A stretch of DNA of 64,000 nt from positions 23,644-87,643 of the forward strand of contig CAJUOP010000005.1 of NCBI GenBank assembly GCA_910588465.1. The letters run 5' to 3'. Position numbers and translations under genes: made by a program. Below the pieces are notes generated by a model. The model ran no database searches. It had not been told where the DNA came from and saw nothing but the letters and a program-made list of their open reading frames with translations. Origin of the DNA: an uncultured Christensenellaceae bacterium. GTDB taxonomy: Bacteria > Bacillota > Clostridia > Christensenellales > Borkfalkiaceae. Positions 25,606 to 32,977 of the stretch are shown in pieces (the first letter of the stretch is position 1; each line of letters begins with the position of its first letter).

Positions 25606-25650
25606 TTACTCCGCGTCCTTATAGCTTTGAATACTATGTTCTCTTTTCAT
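25606..25650 (-). other. 14-codon ORF with a strong SD
   Basis: GGGAGGAAACGCG precedes an ATG opening a frame MKREHSIQSYKDAE and a stop. It may be a leader peptide or the broken 5' end of the small gene that follows. Confidence 0.3.
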
Positions 25651-25685
25651 CGCGTTTCCTCCCTTTTCTCGAAAAGATTTAATAG

Positions 25686-25964
25686 TTATTCGGTTTTCTT
25701 TTTATCGATTTCCTCAAAACCGAAAAAATCGTCGTAACCGTCTTTGAGCTTTGCAAAGTCGGTATCGTGACGGGCTAATAATTCTTCATAGCCCGCTTCG
25801 ATTAGCTGTACCTTTGTGTAGCCGTATTTCTTCAAAAACTCGTTTATTCTCTCGGCTTTCTCTCTCGGTACGCTCGTTCCCCAAACCATACATTTGGCTT
25901 TTCTTTCTTCTCTGTGTCGTTCTTCATAACGCCTGTCTTTAACCGATCTGTCTTTCTTTTCCAT
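25686..25964 (-). CDS. Small basic protein, probably ribbon-helix-helix-like mobilization accessory
   Basis: The protein has 92 residues. A charged N-terminus (KDRRYEERHREERKAK) precedes VWGTSVPREKAERINEFLKK and YGYTKVQLIEAGYEELLAR, a beta-strand plus two helices that fits a ribbon-helix-helix or similar DNA-binding fold. The start is fixed by GGAGGTAATT. An in-frame extension upstream would run into the relaxase gene and is rejected. It lies between relaxase and recombinase genes, with its own promoter and a palindrome at the start site, so it is probably autoregulated. It could be an excision or relaxosome factor. Confidence 0.6.
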   Translation of the reverse strand: MEKKDRSVKDRRYEERHREERKAKCMVWGTSVPREKAERINEFLKKYGYTKVQLIEAGYEELLARHDTDFAKLKDGYDDFFGFEEIDKKKTE

Positions 25965-25982
25965 AATTACCTCCAAAATATG

Positions 25983-26039
25983 TTGTGTCGTATTTATACG
26001 CCACAATAACATTATAGCAAGTAATGGGTTTAGAGTCAA
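25983..26039 (-). promoter_or_regulatory. Promoter with overlapping operator of the small DNA-binding-like gene
   Basis: On the minus strand: TTGACT, 17 bp, TATAAT (26011-26039). Just downstream, at 25983-26006, is an inverted repeat TTGTGGCGTAT-AA-ATACGACACAA with one mismatch, covering the transcription start. This is a typical repressor position. The equivalent -35 in the second element is the last thing visible in the window. Confidence 0.7.
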
Positions 26040-26070
26040 GCGTTTTACGAATATTAATACGACTTTGTAT

Positions 26071-27240
26071 TTAATCCGCTTTGCCGTAATTGTTCTTGCG
26101 TGGTGTAGGGGCGTTGTGCTTTTGTTCCTTGCGGATTTCTTCTTCGATTTCTCGCAAGCGGTTTCTTCCAAGCGGTGCAGGCTGTTCGCCGATAGGTAAG
26201 AACGGTTGTAACACCGAAGTAGCGCGGTAGAACACTCTTGCAAACGCTTCGGGTTCTTGCGTTCTGAAAAGCGATATGGCGCGTAACGCTTTGTCGTGGT
26301 CGTTGTGCGTTTTCTTTTCCTTTTGGTAGGCTTCAAACAAATATGAATTGTCTTTCTTCAACCGTTCGTTTTCTTCGGTCAGACTTTTGTTCTCCACCGT
26401 AAGTGCGACGATTTGTGCTTTCATTCCGCTCTTGCCGTGCGCTATCTCTCCGTTCTTGGCTTGTTCCAATGCTTGCGCATAATCCGCTTCCGAATCCCGT
26501 TCCGATACAATTTTATCTCTCTCGGCTTTGACGGTATGTATCTGTTCGATTGTATCGTCAAAATGTTGTTCGGCTTTTTTTACAGCTTGATTGATGGTTT
26601 GTAACTTTTCTTCGGCTTCGTCGGTTATATCCGCCGCTTCGGTGCAAGCGTTCATTATGATTTTCTTTGCTTTGTATTCCGCTGTGGACAAATGCTTTTT
26701 CGGACTGCCTTCGCGTCCTCGTTCCAACCCCCAATGTTTGCCGGCTGCCTCGTGAAAATCCGTTTGCAGCTTCGTGAGTTCCGTGCGATTGAACAAGTCT
26801 TTACAGCAGAGCCGCCCGTTCCTAATAGGCATAAGATTTAAGTGCAAGTGCGGCGTGGTTTCATCGTTGTGGACGACTGCGGATATAATATTTTCCTTGC
26901 CGTATTTCTCTGCAAAGTAACGCGTACACTCATAGAAAAATCTCTCTTGTTCCGCTCGCGTTAAGCCTTTGAAAAACTCTCCGTCCGAACCTATGACGAA
27001 GGACGCCATGAGTACGGCGTCCTTTCTCGGTTTTGTCGACAAGTTTAGCTCGTCTATCCGCCTATTGATAAACTCCGTATAAGTACAGTACCGAGCGAAC
27101 GTGCGGTAATTGTCTTTCGTCCGCTCGCTGTCTATTTGCGGATTGCTCGCTTCGTAAGTTTCATCTCTCTCGTTTTCCTTTTCGATAAGACAAATATCCG
27201 TCTTGTGATACTTCTCCATATGACATACCAAATAACTGAT
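26071..27240 (-). CDS. MobV-family relaxase, island copy (apparent AUC start)
   Basis: A relaxase that nicks oriT and pilots the strand. Key motif: HNDETTPHLHLNLMPIRN, the HxDExTPHxH motif of MobV/Pre proteins. The N-terminus reads SYLVCHMEKYHK, with ERDETYEASNPQIDSERT behind it. The C-terminal half is a long coiled coil (about 190-310). The frame contains no ATG before HMEKY; a stop lies two codons upstream of the ATC. GGAGG is nine bases before that ATC, exactly where family members have ATG-Ser-Tyr. A TTG three codons later is 18 bases from the SD. I therefore place the start at ATC; this is unproven. About 389 residues. Confidence 0.85.
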   Translation of the reverse strand: MSYLVCHMEKYHKTDICLIEKENERDETYEASNPQIDSERTKDNYRTFARYCTYTEFINRRIDELNLSTKPRKDAVLMASFVIGSDGEFFKGLTRAEQERFFYECTRYFAEKYGKENIISAVVHNDETTPHLHLNLMPIRNGRLCCKDLFNRTELTKLQTDFHEAAGKHWGLERGREGSPKKHLSTAEYKAKKIIMNACTEAADITDEAEEKLQTINQAVKKAEQHFDDTIEQIHTVKAERDKIVSERDSEADYAQALEQAKNGEIAHGKSGMKAQIVALTVENKSLTEENERLKKDNSYLFEAYQKEKKTHNDHDKALRAISLFRTQEPEAFARVFYRATSVLQPFLPIGEQPAPLGRNRLREIEEEIRKEQKHNAPTPRKNNYGKAD

Positions 27241-27394
27241 GTTTTAATTCCTCCTTATAATGATTTTGTTTCTTCATTGCGTGGACGAAAAGCCTCGCAC
27301 GCTTCGCGCCGGTCGCAATTATAAATTGCTCCCCGCTTTGGCTACAAACAGTCCACCGAACTGTTTGCTTAACGCGTCGCGCCCACACTTCGCT

Positions 27395-27425
27395 TGCGAA
27401 GTATAGTGAGCTATACTTTGTATCA
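27395..27425. other. oriT, MobV/pMV158 type (island copy)
   Basis: The plus strand has AAGTATAGTGAGCTATACTT at 27399-27418, matching the pMV158-type pattern AAGTATAGTGnG/nTATACTTT with the nick expected between G and C. A flanking CTTCGC..GCGAAG inverted repeat is adjacent. It lies about 160 bp before the relaxase start. Confidence 0.8.
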
Positions 27426-27654
27426 AGGTTTTCCGTTCTTACCGTCAAAGCCTTCCAAAGTTTTTGTCCACACGCGGACATTTTAAGACCGTCCGCAAAG
27501 TCATTTATTGGTTCATTGTAACCACCTCCCCACAACGAAAAACTCACGGCGTTATTACCGTGAGCCTGTCGCTGTTTATTAAGTTTTTATTATGGCGAAA
27601 TCACCACATTTGAGAAAGTTGTAATTCCGCGCAAATACACGGAATTATCCACCT
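27426..27654 (-). other. Conserved leader of the mobilization operon
   Basis: No confident gene. On the minus strand: a hairpin (GGCTCACGG..CCGTGAG), a strong SD GGGGAGGTGG with ATG-AAC-CAA-TAA (27505-27516), then GACTTTGCGGACGGTCT and CGCGTGTGGAC, ending at oriT. The same order and sequence recur before the second relaxase. Between oriT and the relaxase gene (27255-27395) is element-specific sequence. Confidence 0.5.
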
Positions 27655-27693
27655 CTATATATCAAGCGAATAGAACGTCCGAAATATTCCATT
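27655..27693 (-). promoter_or_regulatory. Promoter-like motif, element type, copy 1
   Basis: On the minus strand: TGGAATA, then CGTTCTATTCGCTTGATA and TATAG. A closely similar block lies at 30671-30709 and a more diverged one at 62479-62520. All point to genes of the elements. It is a candidate for the element-encoded sigma-like protein. Confidence 0.4.
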
Positions 27694-27737
27694 CCTTTAA
27701 ATATTTATTTAGTCTTCTTTATATAGTACTTTTCTAT

Positions 27738-29585
27738 TTATTCGCCATAAATAAATTTAACTATTCGTTCACTCGCTTTTTCAGTAGCCGCAATTATATC
27801 AGCCTTTTTCCAATATGGCTTACTCTCATTTCGATACTTCTCGACTAAAGCATTAGCAATCGGATACTTACTATTGATATAACCAGTTTTATCTTCAAGT
27901 TTTGTTGACACCTTTGTTCTAAACCACTCATTACCAATAGCTCGATTTATCTTTCCTTCAAGGAGTATTTTATTACCTAATTTATTTACAATTCCATTAA
28001 ATTCATCTTTGTCCACAATGCCAGCATCTCTTCTAATTTCAGAAATGTTTTTGCCACTATATGGCATAATATGTTCTATATCATACTTATCACCCAACTT
28101 AAACTCAGCATCTGATTCGCGTGCAAAAAGATATTCATTTAAATATACAAGTGCATACCCATCATAATCCTGCAATTTTCCTTTAATATCTTCTCTATCC
28201 CAAGTTGCGCGAATATGATTATCAAAATCATTTGTAATTTTTTCTATCGATATGCTCTCGTCAGCCAAACTTACTTCTTCTTTAAACAAAAATGTTTTAA
28301 AATATTTACTAGAATACCCATAATCAACGAGTTCTAATAAAGCGAACAAACGGATCATGCAATCGAGAATCGGCATTATACTTTCTTCTGAAACATCATC
28401 TTCATTCAATCTATAAAAATAGCTTGCCAAAAATAGTTTTGAGTTTTCGTTAAACTTCAGTAAAACTTTTACTTGAGGATAGCTTGAAATTTTTGCCCAA
28501 ATTTTAACCAATTTCAACATGTCGGAACACATCGACATGGGGTCGTTAATTAGTTTTTTATTGGTTTCCGTATAATATCTTCTTACGCCAGGCACCGTAA
28601 CGTCAGGAGCACCCGTTGCTCTAATTGTATCTCCGTTGCGAGTACGCACATAATACATGTACTGCATTAAAATCGCGTTGATATCTGCGATATCCGCATT
28701 TTCCAACTCGCCTATAAGTTCGTTTAGCTGTTCCCATAGCTCCTTAAATTCAGTTTCTTTACACACGGCTTTAGCCGCCGCATACAATTGTGCGGAAATA
28801 ATATCCGAGTCATAAAGCGGTAATCCATCGGAATTCAAAGAATTAAACATTGTAATTGCTTGTTCTACTTGCCAACTTTTTATTTCAATAACTTCACAGT
28901 TATCAGTAATAGACTTAGCAATATTATTTAGTTGCGAATCAGACAGTTCACTTATTTTGTTATAGAAGAACTTATAATTTTTGAAAAAATTAGTATATCG
29001 GTTATCCTTTTGTTTGTATTTAATTTTAACTACATTTACTTCCGCAGTAACATAGTCTGTGGCTTTGAGTATGGTTTGTAGCTCAGTTTTATACTGTTCG
29101 TTAATGGAGCAATTTTCAAGAATAGGCGTTCGACTACAAATTACTGTATCTTTTACTTTGTCTGGTCTATCTGAAATATCTTCAGTTTCCGCCTTGTACA
29201 ATATCCCCATTATTCTTCTTCGGCGCTCTTGAAGTCCACGACATAATCCCGCCGAGTCTTCATCGCTAATCGTCCTTTCTATTGCAATATTAATTCTAAC
29301 CAGTAAGGCTTTTAACAGCAATAAAAAAGTTGTCGTTCGCTGTTGCCCATCAATAAGATCGTATTTTGTATCATCTTCTTGACAGTTAATAATTATCGTG
29401 CCAAAGAAGTACCTATCCTTGCTTCCGCCCTCGACATAATCATTTATGTCTTGCCATAACTTATCGCAATTATTGATACCCCAAGAATATGCACGTTGAT
29501 ATGCTGGTATTGTAAAAATCGTATCTTCTTCAAGCTTTAGATAGTCACCGATTTTCTTTAATTTAGGTTCAATATTCTTTGCCAT
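27738..29585 (-). CDS. DUF262/DUF1524 protein, GmrSD-like (type IV restriction/defence)
   Basis: The protein has 615 residues. The N-terminal DUF262 (GmrS-like) domain has FTIPAYQRAYSWG, LWQDINDYVEGG and YDLIDGQQRTTTFLLLL (near 77-93), where DGQQR is the conserved motif. The C-terminal DUF1524 (GmrD-like, HNH-related) domain has YDIEHIMPYSG and NKLGNKILLEG. GmrSD-type proteins restrict phage DNA with modified cytosines. Here both domains are in one chain. The exact target is unknown. The start follows AGGAGTTGTACA. AT-rich, unlike the host genes. Confidence 0.85.
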   Translation of the reverse strand: MAKNIEPKLKKIGDYLKLEEDTIFTIPAYQRAYSWGINNCDKLWQDINDYVEGGSKDRYFFGTIIINCQEDDTKYDLIDGQQRTTTFLLLLKALLVRINIAIERTISDEDSAGLCRGLQERRRRIMGILYKAETEDISDRPDKVKDTVICSRTPILENCSINEQYKTELQTILKATDYVTAEVNVVKIKYKQKDNRYTNFFKNYKFFYNKISELSDSQLNNIAKSITDNCEVIEIKSWQVEQAITMFNSLNSDGLPLYDSDIISAQLYAAAKAVCKETEFKELWEQLNELIGELENADIADINAILMQYMYYVRTRNGDTIRATGAPDVTVPGVRRYYTETNKKLINDPMSMCSDMLKLVKIWAKISSYPQVKVLLKFNENSKLFLASYFYRLNEDDVSEESIMPILDCMIRLFALLELVDYGYSSKYFKTFLFKEEVSLADESISIEKITNDFDNHIRATWDREDIKGKLQDYDGYALVYLNEYLFARESDAEFKLGDKYDIEHIMPYSGKNISEIRRDAGIVDKDEFNGIVNKLGNKILLEGKINRAIGNEWFRTKVSTKLEDKTGYINSKYPIANALVEKYRNESKPYWKKADIIAATEKASERIVKFIYGE

Positions 29586-29680
29586 TGTACAACTCCTATA
29601 ATTATTTAAAAATTGAATGTGTTATAAACGAATTCTAAATTAATTTGCTACCAATACTTAGCCAATGTTAGCAATCTGCT

Positions 29681-30505
29681 TTAATCTTTCCTGCCTTCTG
29701 CAAGCAATCTCGAATTACTTTGCTGTAATACACGCAGCTGTGATTTAGCCATATTGTTTAGCTGTACAAGCCGCTCGCATTGCGGTACATTCTGCTCAAT
29801 CAGAATCGCGTTATAACTCTCCATATTGGCAATCACAAGTAAATGTTCGATTGTCGCAAAATCGCGGATATTGCCTTTGAGAGTAGGATTTTCCTTCCGC
29901 CATTGTGCCGCCGTTTTACCGAACAGCGCAACATTTAACAAGTCGGCTTCATCGGCATAAACATACTTCAACTGTTCGTCCGTAAGCGTCGGTACAATAT
30001 TCTCTTTGATAGCGTCGGTATGTATTCGGTAATTGACTTTTGCAAGCTCGCGCTTTGCCGACCACTCCAACGCCTTTTGTTCTTGCGCTTTCAGACGCTG
30101 GAATTCTGTAACCAAATACAATTTGAATTCGGGGCTTAACCAACTCGCAAATTCAAACGCAATATCTCTATGGGCATACGTGCCGCCGTTGTTACCGGAC
30201 TTTGAAACTATGCCGATCGAATTTGTGCTTTCAATCCATTTTTGCGGAGAAAGGTAAAAACTGTGCCTGCCCGCCGCACTCTCAAAGGTCTCGAATTCGT
30301 GTCCTTTGAAATCGGGATTATGCAGTCTTTCCCAAAGTCCGAGATATGAAATAACGTCCTTGTTCCGCATCCAAGTCGCTATCGGCACTTTCGGCTCGGA
30401 CGGATTTGCATACCGAGCTAAATCGGTTAACGAAATATAGTCGTCTTTGTTGATTTTCTTAAAACGGACGTCTATCCCGTTTACCGTAAATTCATTGTTT
30501 GCCAT
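29681..30505 (-). CDS. KilA-N domain protein
   Basis: The protein has 274 residues. The N-terminal 110 residues form a KilA-N domain: VRFKKINKDDYISLTDLARY, WMRNKDVISYLGLWE, then GGTYAHRDIAFEFASWLSPEF. The C-terminal region is helical and unrecognised. KilA-N proteins are DNA-binding and common in phages and mobile elements, often antirepressor-like. The start is fixed by AAAAGGAGATAAA before MANNEF; a longer frame upstream is rejected. A promoter-like element motif lies about 170 bp upstream. Confidence 0.8.
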   Translation of the reverse strand: MANNEFTVNGIDVRFKKINKDDYISLTDLARYANPSEPKVPIATWMRNKDVISYLGLWERLHNPDFKGHEFETFESAAGRHSFYLSPQKWIESTNSIGIVSKSGNNGGTYAHRDIAFEFASWLSPEFKLYLVTEFQRLKAQEQKALEWSAKRELAKVNYRIHTDAIKENIVPTLTDEQLKYVYADEADLLNVALFGKTAAQWRKENPTLKGNIRDFATIEHLLVIANMESYNAILIEQNVPQCERLVQLNNMAKSQLRVLQQSNSRLLAEGRKD

Positions 30506-30728
30506 TTTATCTCCTTTTGCATTTGCTTTTTTCGTTCCCATATATAAACTACGAAAGCTGATTTCTGCGCTTCGCTTGAAATTGCAACCATTCGGTTGCG
30601 CGCCTACGTAGCCCTTTCTGTTTTGAAGGGCGGCGAGCGTACTTGTGAGCAAGCTCCCAGATACGCTCTTCTACTTATCAAGCGAATAGAACGCCTTAAT
30701 TATTCCATTTTAGCAAAAATTTTTGAAA
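30506..30728. other. Intergenic stretch between KilA-N and sigma-like genes
   Basis: No gene recognised. It contains the second element promoter-like motif (listed separately) and short inverted repeats such as GCAACC..GGTTGC and CCCTT..AAGGG. It is probably the leader of the KilA-N transcript. Confidence 0.4.
30671..30709 (-). promoter_or_regulatory. Promoter-like motif, element type, copy 2
   Basis: On the minus strand: TGGAATAATTAAGGCG, then TTCTATTCGCTTGATAAG and TAG. It matches copy 1 at almost every position from TGGAATA to TTGATA and points to the KilA-N gene. Confidence 0.4.
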
Positions 30729-31856
30729 CTATTTTTTCTTGCGGAATTCGGGATTACTGAAATGCGGCATAGGACCTTCTCCGAATATGTCTATTATCTG
30801 CTCGCGAATCGGACGCGGATCGTCTTCGTCTACAACAACGATATTCTGATATTTCCTGCGAAAGTCCTTATACCGTTTCTCCAACCGTTCCCTTTGCTTC
30901 GGCAAGAATCTCTTTTGAATAAACTCTTCGGCGGTCATATCCAACCGCTTACATATCTTTTCCGCTTCCGCGTATAGCTTATCGAAGTTCGTAGGCTTCG
31001 GCTTTTCTTTCAGTGTTTTCTTCCGATACTCCACTTCCTCACATAAGGCAAGATATACCCACCGCAATTCGTCTATTTGTCCGTCGAATATATCGTAATA
31101 AATCTTTCGGCTATGAAGCGGCAATTCGTTCATTCGATTCCCAAACTCGAACTCCGCTTCTTCAAAAGATTTGTATTTTGCAAACGGGCGGATAATCAAG
31201 TATGTAAGCCCGAACTTAAAATACTCGCGGTAGCTGTAAAACCAACTGATAATTTCCGCTTGTTCCTCTTCCGGCATAATAAACCGAAACATATCCCAAG
31301 CAATATCTTCGTCATCGTCGGTGCGGAACTTATCCAGAAACTTTTCCCACTGCGCTTCCGCTCTCGCTTCGGCGCTTTCGTTAGCGCCGCTTATAAACTC
31401 ATCTATTTTTGCAAGACGTTTTGCAACATAGCTTTGCGTTTTCCCAAGCTCTTCCGCCATCTCGGTTTGCGTACAGTCGTCTACGTAATACAGCTCGTAA
31501 ATCTTTCTATCTTCCTCAGAAAAGACCAACAATCGTTTTTCTATTGTTGCTTGCTCGACAATGCTTTCAAGCGCACCGCTTTGTTTTTCGTCAAGCAACG
31601 TACCGTCGTCGTTCTCCATATCTATCTTTTTGTAGTACGTTCTTCCCTCCGCTTTAACGTATGTAGCTTTATGCGCTTCCGCTCTGCGTTCGTTGTTATA
31701 CATTTCGGTATCCAACTCCACAAGGCGGTCAAACTGATACTCCGTTACTTCGCACGACGAAAGCTTACCCCTATCGTAGAAGTAATATAGAAGCATTCCT
31801 TCGGTCGCCGCAGGTTGTCTTTGCTTATTTAGTTTATACGCACGTGTTTCGGGCAT
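30729..31856 (-). CDS. Sigma-70 region-4-like regulator, element family, copy 1
   Basis: The protein has 375 residues. The N-terminal part is unrecognised (YYKKIDMENDD). At about 115-160 is a sigma region-4-like HTH: FSEEDRKIYELYYVDDCTQT, then EMAEELGKTQSYVAKRLAKI. A long helical C-terminus has IYYDIFDGQIDELRWVY and MTAEEFIQKRFLPKQRERLE. No clear sigma region 2 is seen, so promoter melting ability is unproven. It is homologous over its length to the protein near 61.3-62.5 kb. It follows AbiH by 18 bp. It may act as a sigma factor or activator for transfer genes. Confidence 0.65.
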   Translation of the reverse strand: MPETRAYKLNKQRQPAATEGMLLYYFYDRGKLSSCEVTEYQFDRLVELDTEMYNNERRAEAHKATYVKAEGRTYYKKIDMENDDGTLLDEKQSGALESIVEQATIEKRLLVFSEEDRKIYELYYVDDCTQTEMAEELGKTQSYVAKRLAKIDEFISGANESAEARAEAQWEKFLDKFRTDDDEDIAWDMFRFIMPEEEQAEIISWFYSYREYFKFGLTYLIIRPFAKYKSFEEAEFEFGNRMNELPLHSRKIYYDIFDGQIDELRWVYLALCEEVEYRKKTLKEKPKPTNFDKLYAEAEKICKRLDMTAEEFIQKRFLPKQRERLEKRYKDFRRKYQNIVVVDEDDPRPIREQIIDIFGEGPMPHFSNPEFRKKK

Positions 31857-31874
31857 AAAAATCTTTTGTCCTTT

Positions 31875-32921
31875 TTAGCTTGCCTTCGCTTGACCAATTA
31901 CTTGTGCTACAATATTGTTTAAATCTTTAAAAATATTTGTACCTGTAACATGAACACGACTCTGCAAAGAACCTCTTTGCTCTTTCTCAACATTACCTAA
32001 TTTAAATAGTTTATTTCGTTGCTTATCTTCAAATCGCTTAATATCAGTTCTTAAAAGTTCATTCTCAGGAGCCTCATAGCAGTGAAGAATTACTCGTAAT
32101 TCGCCGCTTTGTTTTAACATGTGGCAAATTTTTTCCCACCAAAATTTATCTGTATCTCCAAGTGACATTCCATATACATAAATGAGATGACTAGAAGCTA
32201 ACACTTGCAATGTCTGTTTATATGTATTTTCCTCATTTATTATATCTGTTTGCGACTTTATTAATTGTGCCATATAGTATGTATCATAAGACTTAAAACA
32301 TTCTGTATTCGATATTTGTGATTCATCATGTACTCCAAGAACCATATCTTTTTCTACAGTTCCATGAACATGTATCAATTTACCCATTGAGTTATTATGA
32401 TTACCATGCTGCTTCCACCCTGCTAATCTATTTGTATGTGAACATAATAAATCCAAAGTATTGGTATAATTAAAATCTATAAAATTAAAAGATATCCCAC
32501 TACTATAGCAAGAAATCAATGATTGTATCTGCCCTTTCGGAACAGCTCGAAATCCTATCGTCAAATTATTTACTGCTTTTGAAAAGTTTTCCGCAATAAC
32601 AGGCAATTTTTCTTTACTCAATTCCAATTTTTTTTGCTCAACTTTCAAATATTCTGCGAGAGCTGTGCAAAAATGGCTATGGCAATAACAATAATCTTCC
32701 ACTGAAAAATTATCATTGATGCAAGATGTTTGTTTCCCAAATGCCATTTCGGCATTAGACCAAAGCGGCAAATCACAATTAATAATATTCTTTTTAAATT
32801 TTTGTATTATCTCATCATCTTGTACTTGTATGTTACGATAAATATCAATGAAATCCTTATATTGAGTCGCTAAACCCAAGTTTATATCAAAACCATTCCC
32901 AATCATAAAAGTAATATTCAT
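31875..32921 (-). CDS. AbiH-family abortive infection protein
   Basis: The protein has 348 residues. Family landmarks: MIGNGFDINLGLATQYKDF at the N-terminus, FIDFNYTNTLDLL in the middle, KLIHVHGTVEKDMVLGV, and YVYGMSLGDTDKFWW. AbiH of lactococci aborts phage infection by an unknown mechanism; the fold is SIR2-like by recall. The start follows GAGGAG. A TATAAT lies upstream, so it may have its own promoter as well as readthrough from the R-M genes. Confidence 0.82.
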   Translation of the reverse strand: MNITFMIGNGFDINLGLATQYKDFIDIYRNIQVQDDEIIQKFKKNIINCDLPLWSNAEMAFGKQTSCINDNFSVEDYCYCHSHFCTALAEYLKVEQKKLELSKEKLPVIAENFSKAVNNLTIGFRAVPKGQIQSLISCYSSGISFNFIDFNYTNTLDLLCSHTNRLAGWKQHGNHNNSMGKLIHVHGTVEKDMVLGVHDESQISNTECFKSYDTYYMAQLIKSQTDIINEENTYKQTLQVLASSHLIYVYGMSLGDTDKFWWEKICHMLKQSGELRVILHCYEAPENELLRTDIKRFEDKQRNKLFKLGNVEKEQRGSLQSRVHVTGTNIFKDLNNIVAQVIGQAKAS

Positions 32922-32977
32922 ATTTATTCTTACTCCTCGTGTCGTAAAAATTTATTATTATACCGTTCAAAGTCTCA

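Noticed and set aside
25965..26336. 124-residue N-terminal extension of the small DNA-binding-like protein
   Set aside because: It runs antiphase through the relaxase 3' end and the promoter; a strong SD sits at the internal ATG.
27161..27547. 128-codon minus-strand frame across the oriT leader
   Set aside because: The matching frame is broken by stops in the second module's leader; conservation is at DNA level around oriT.
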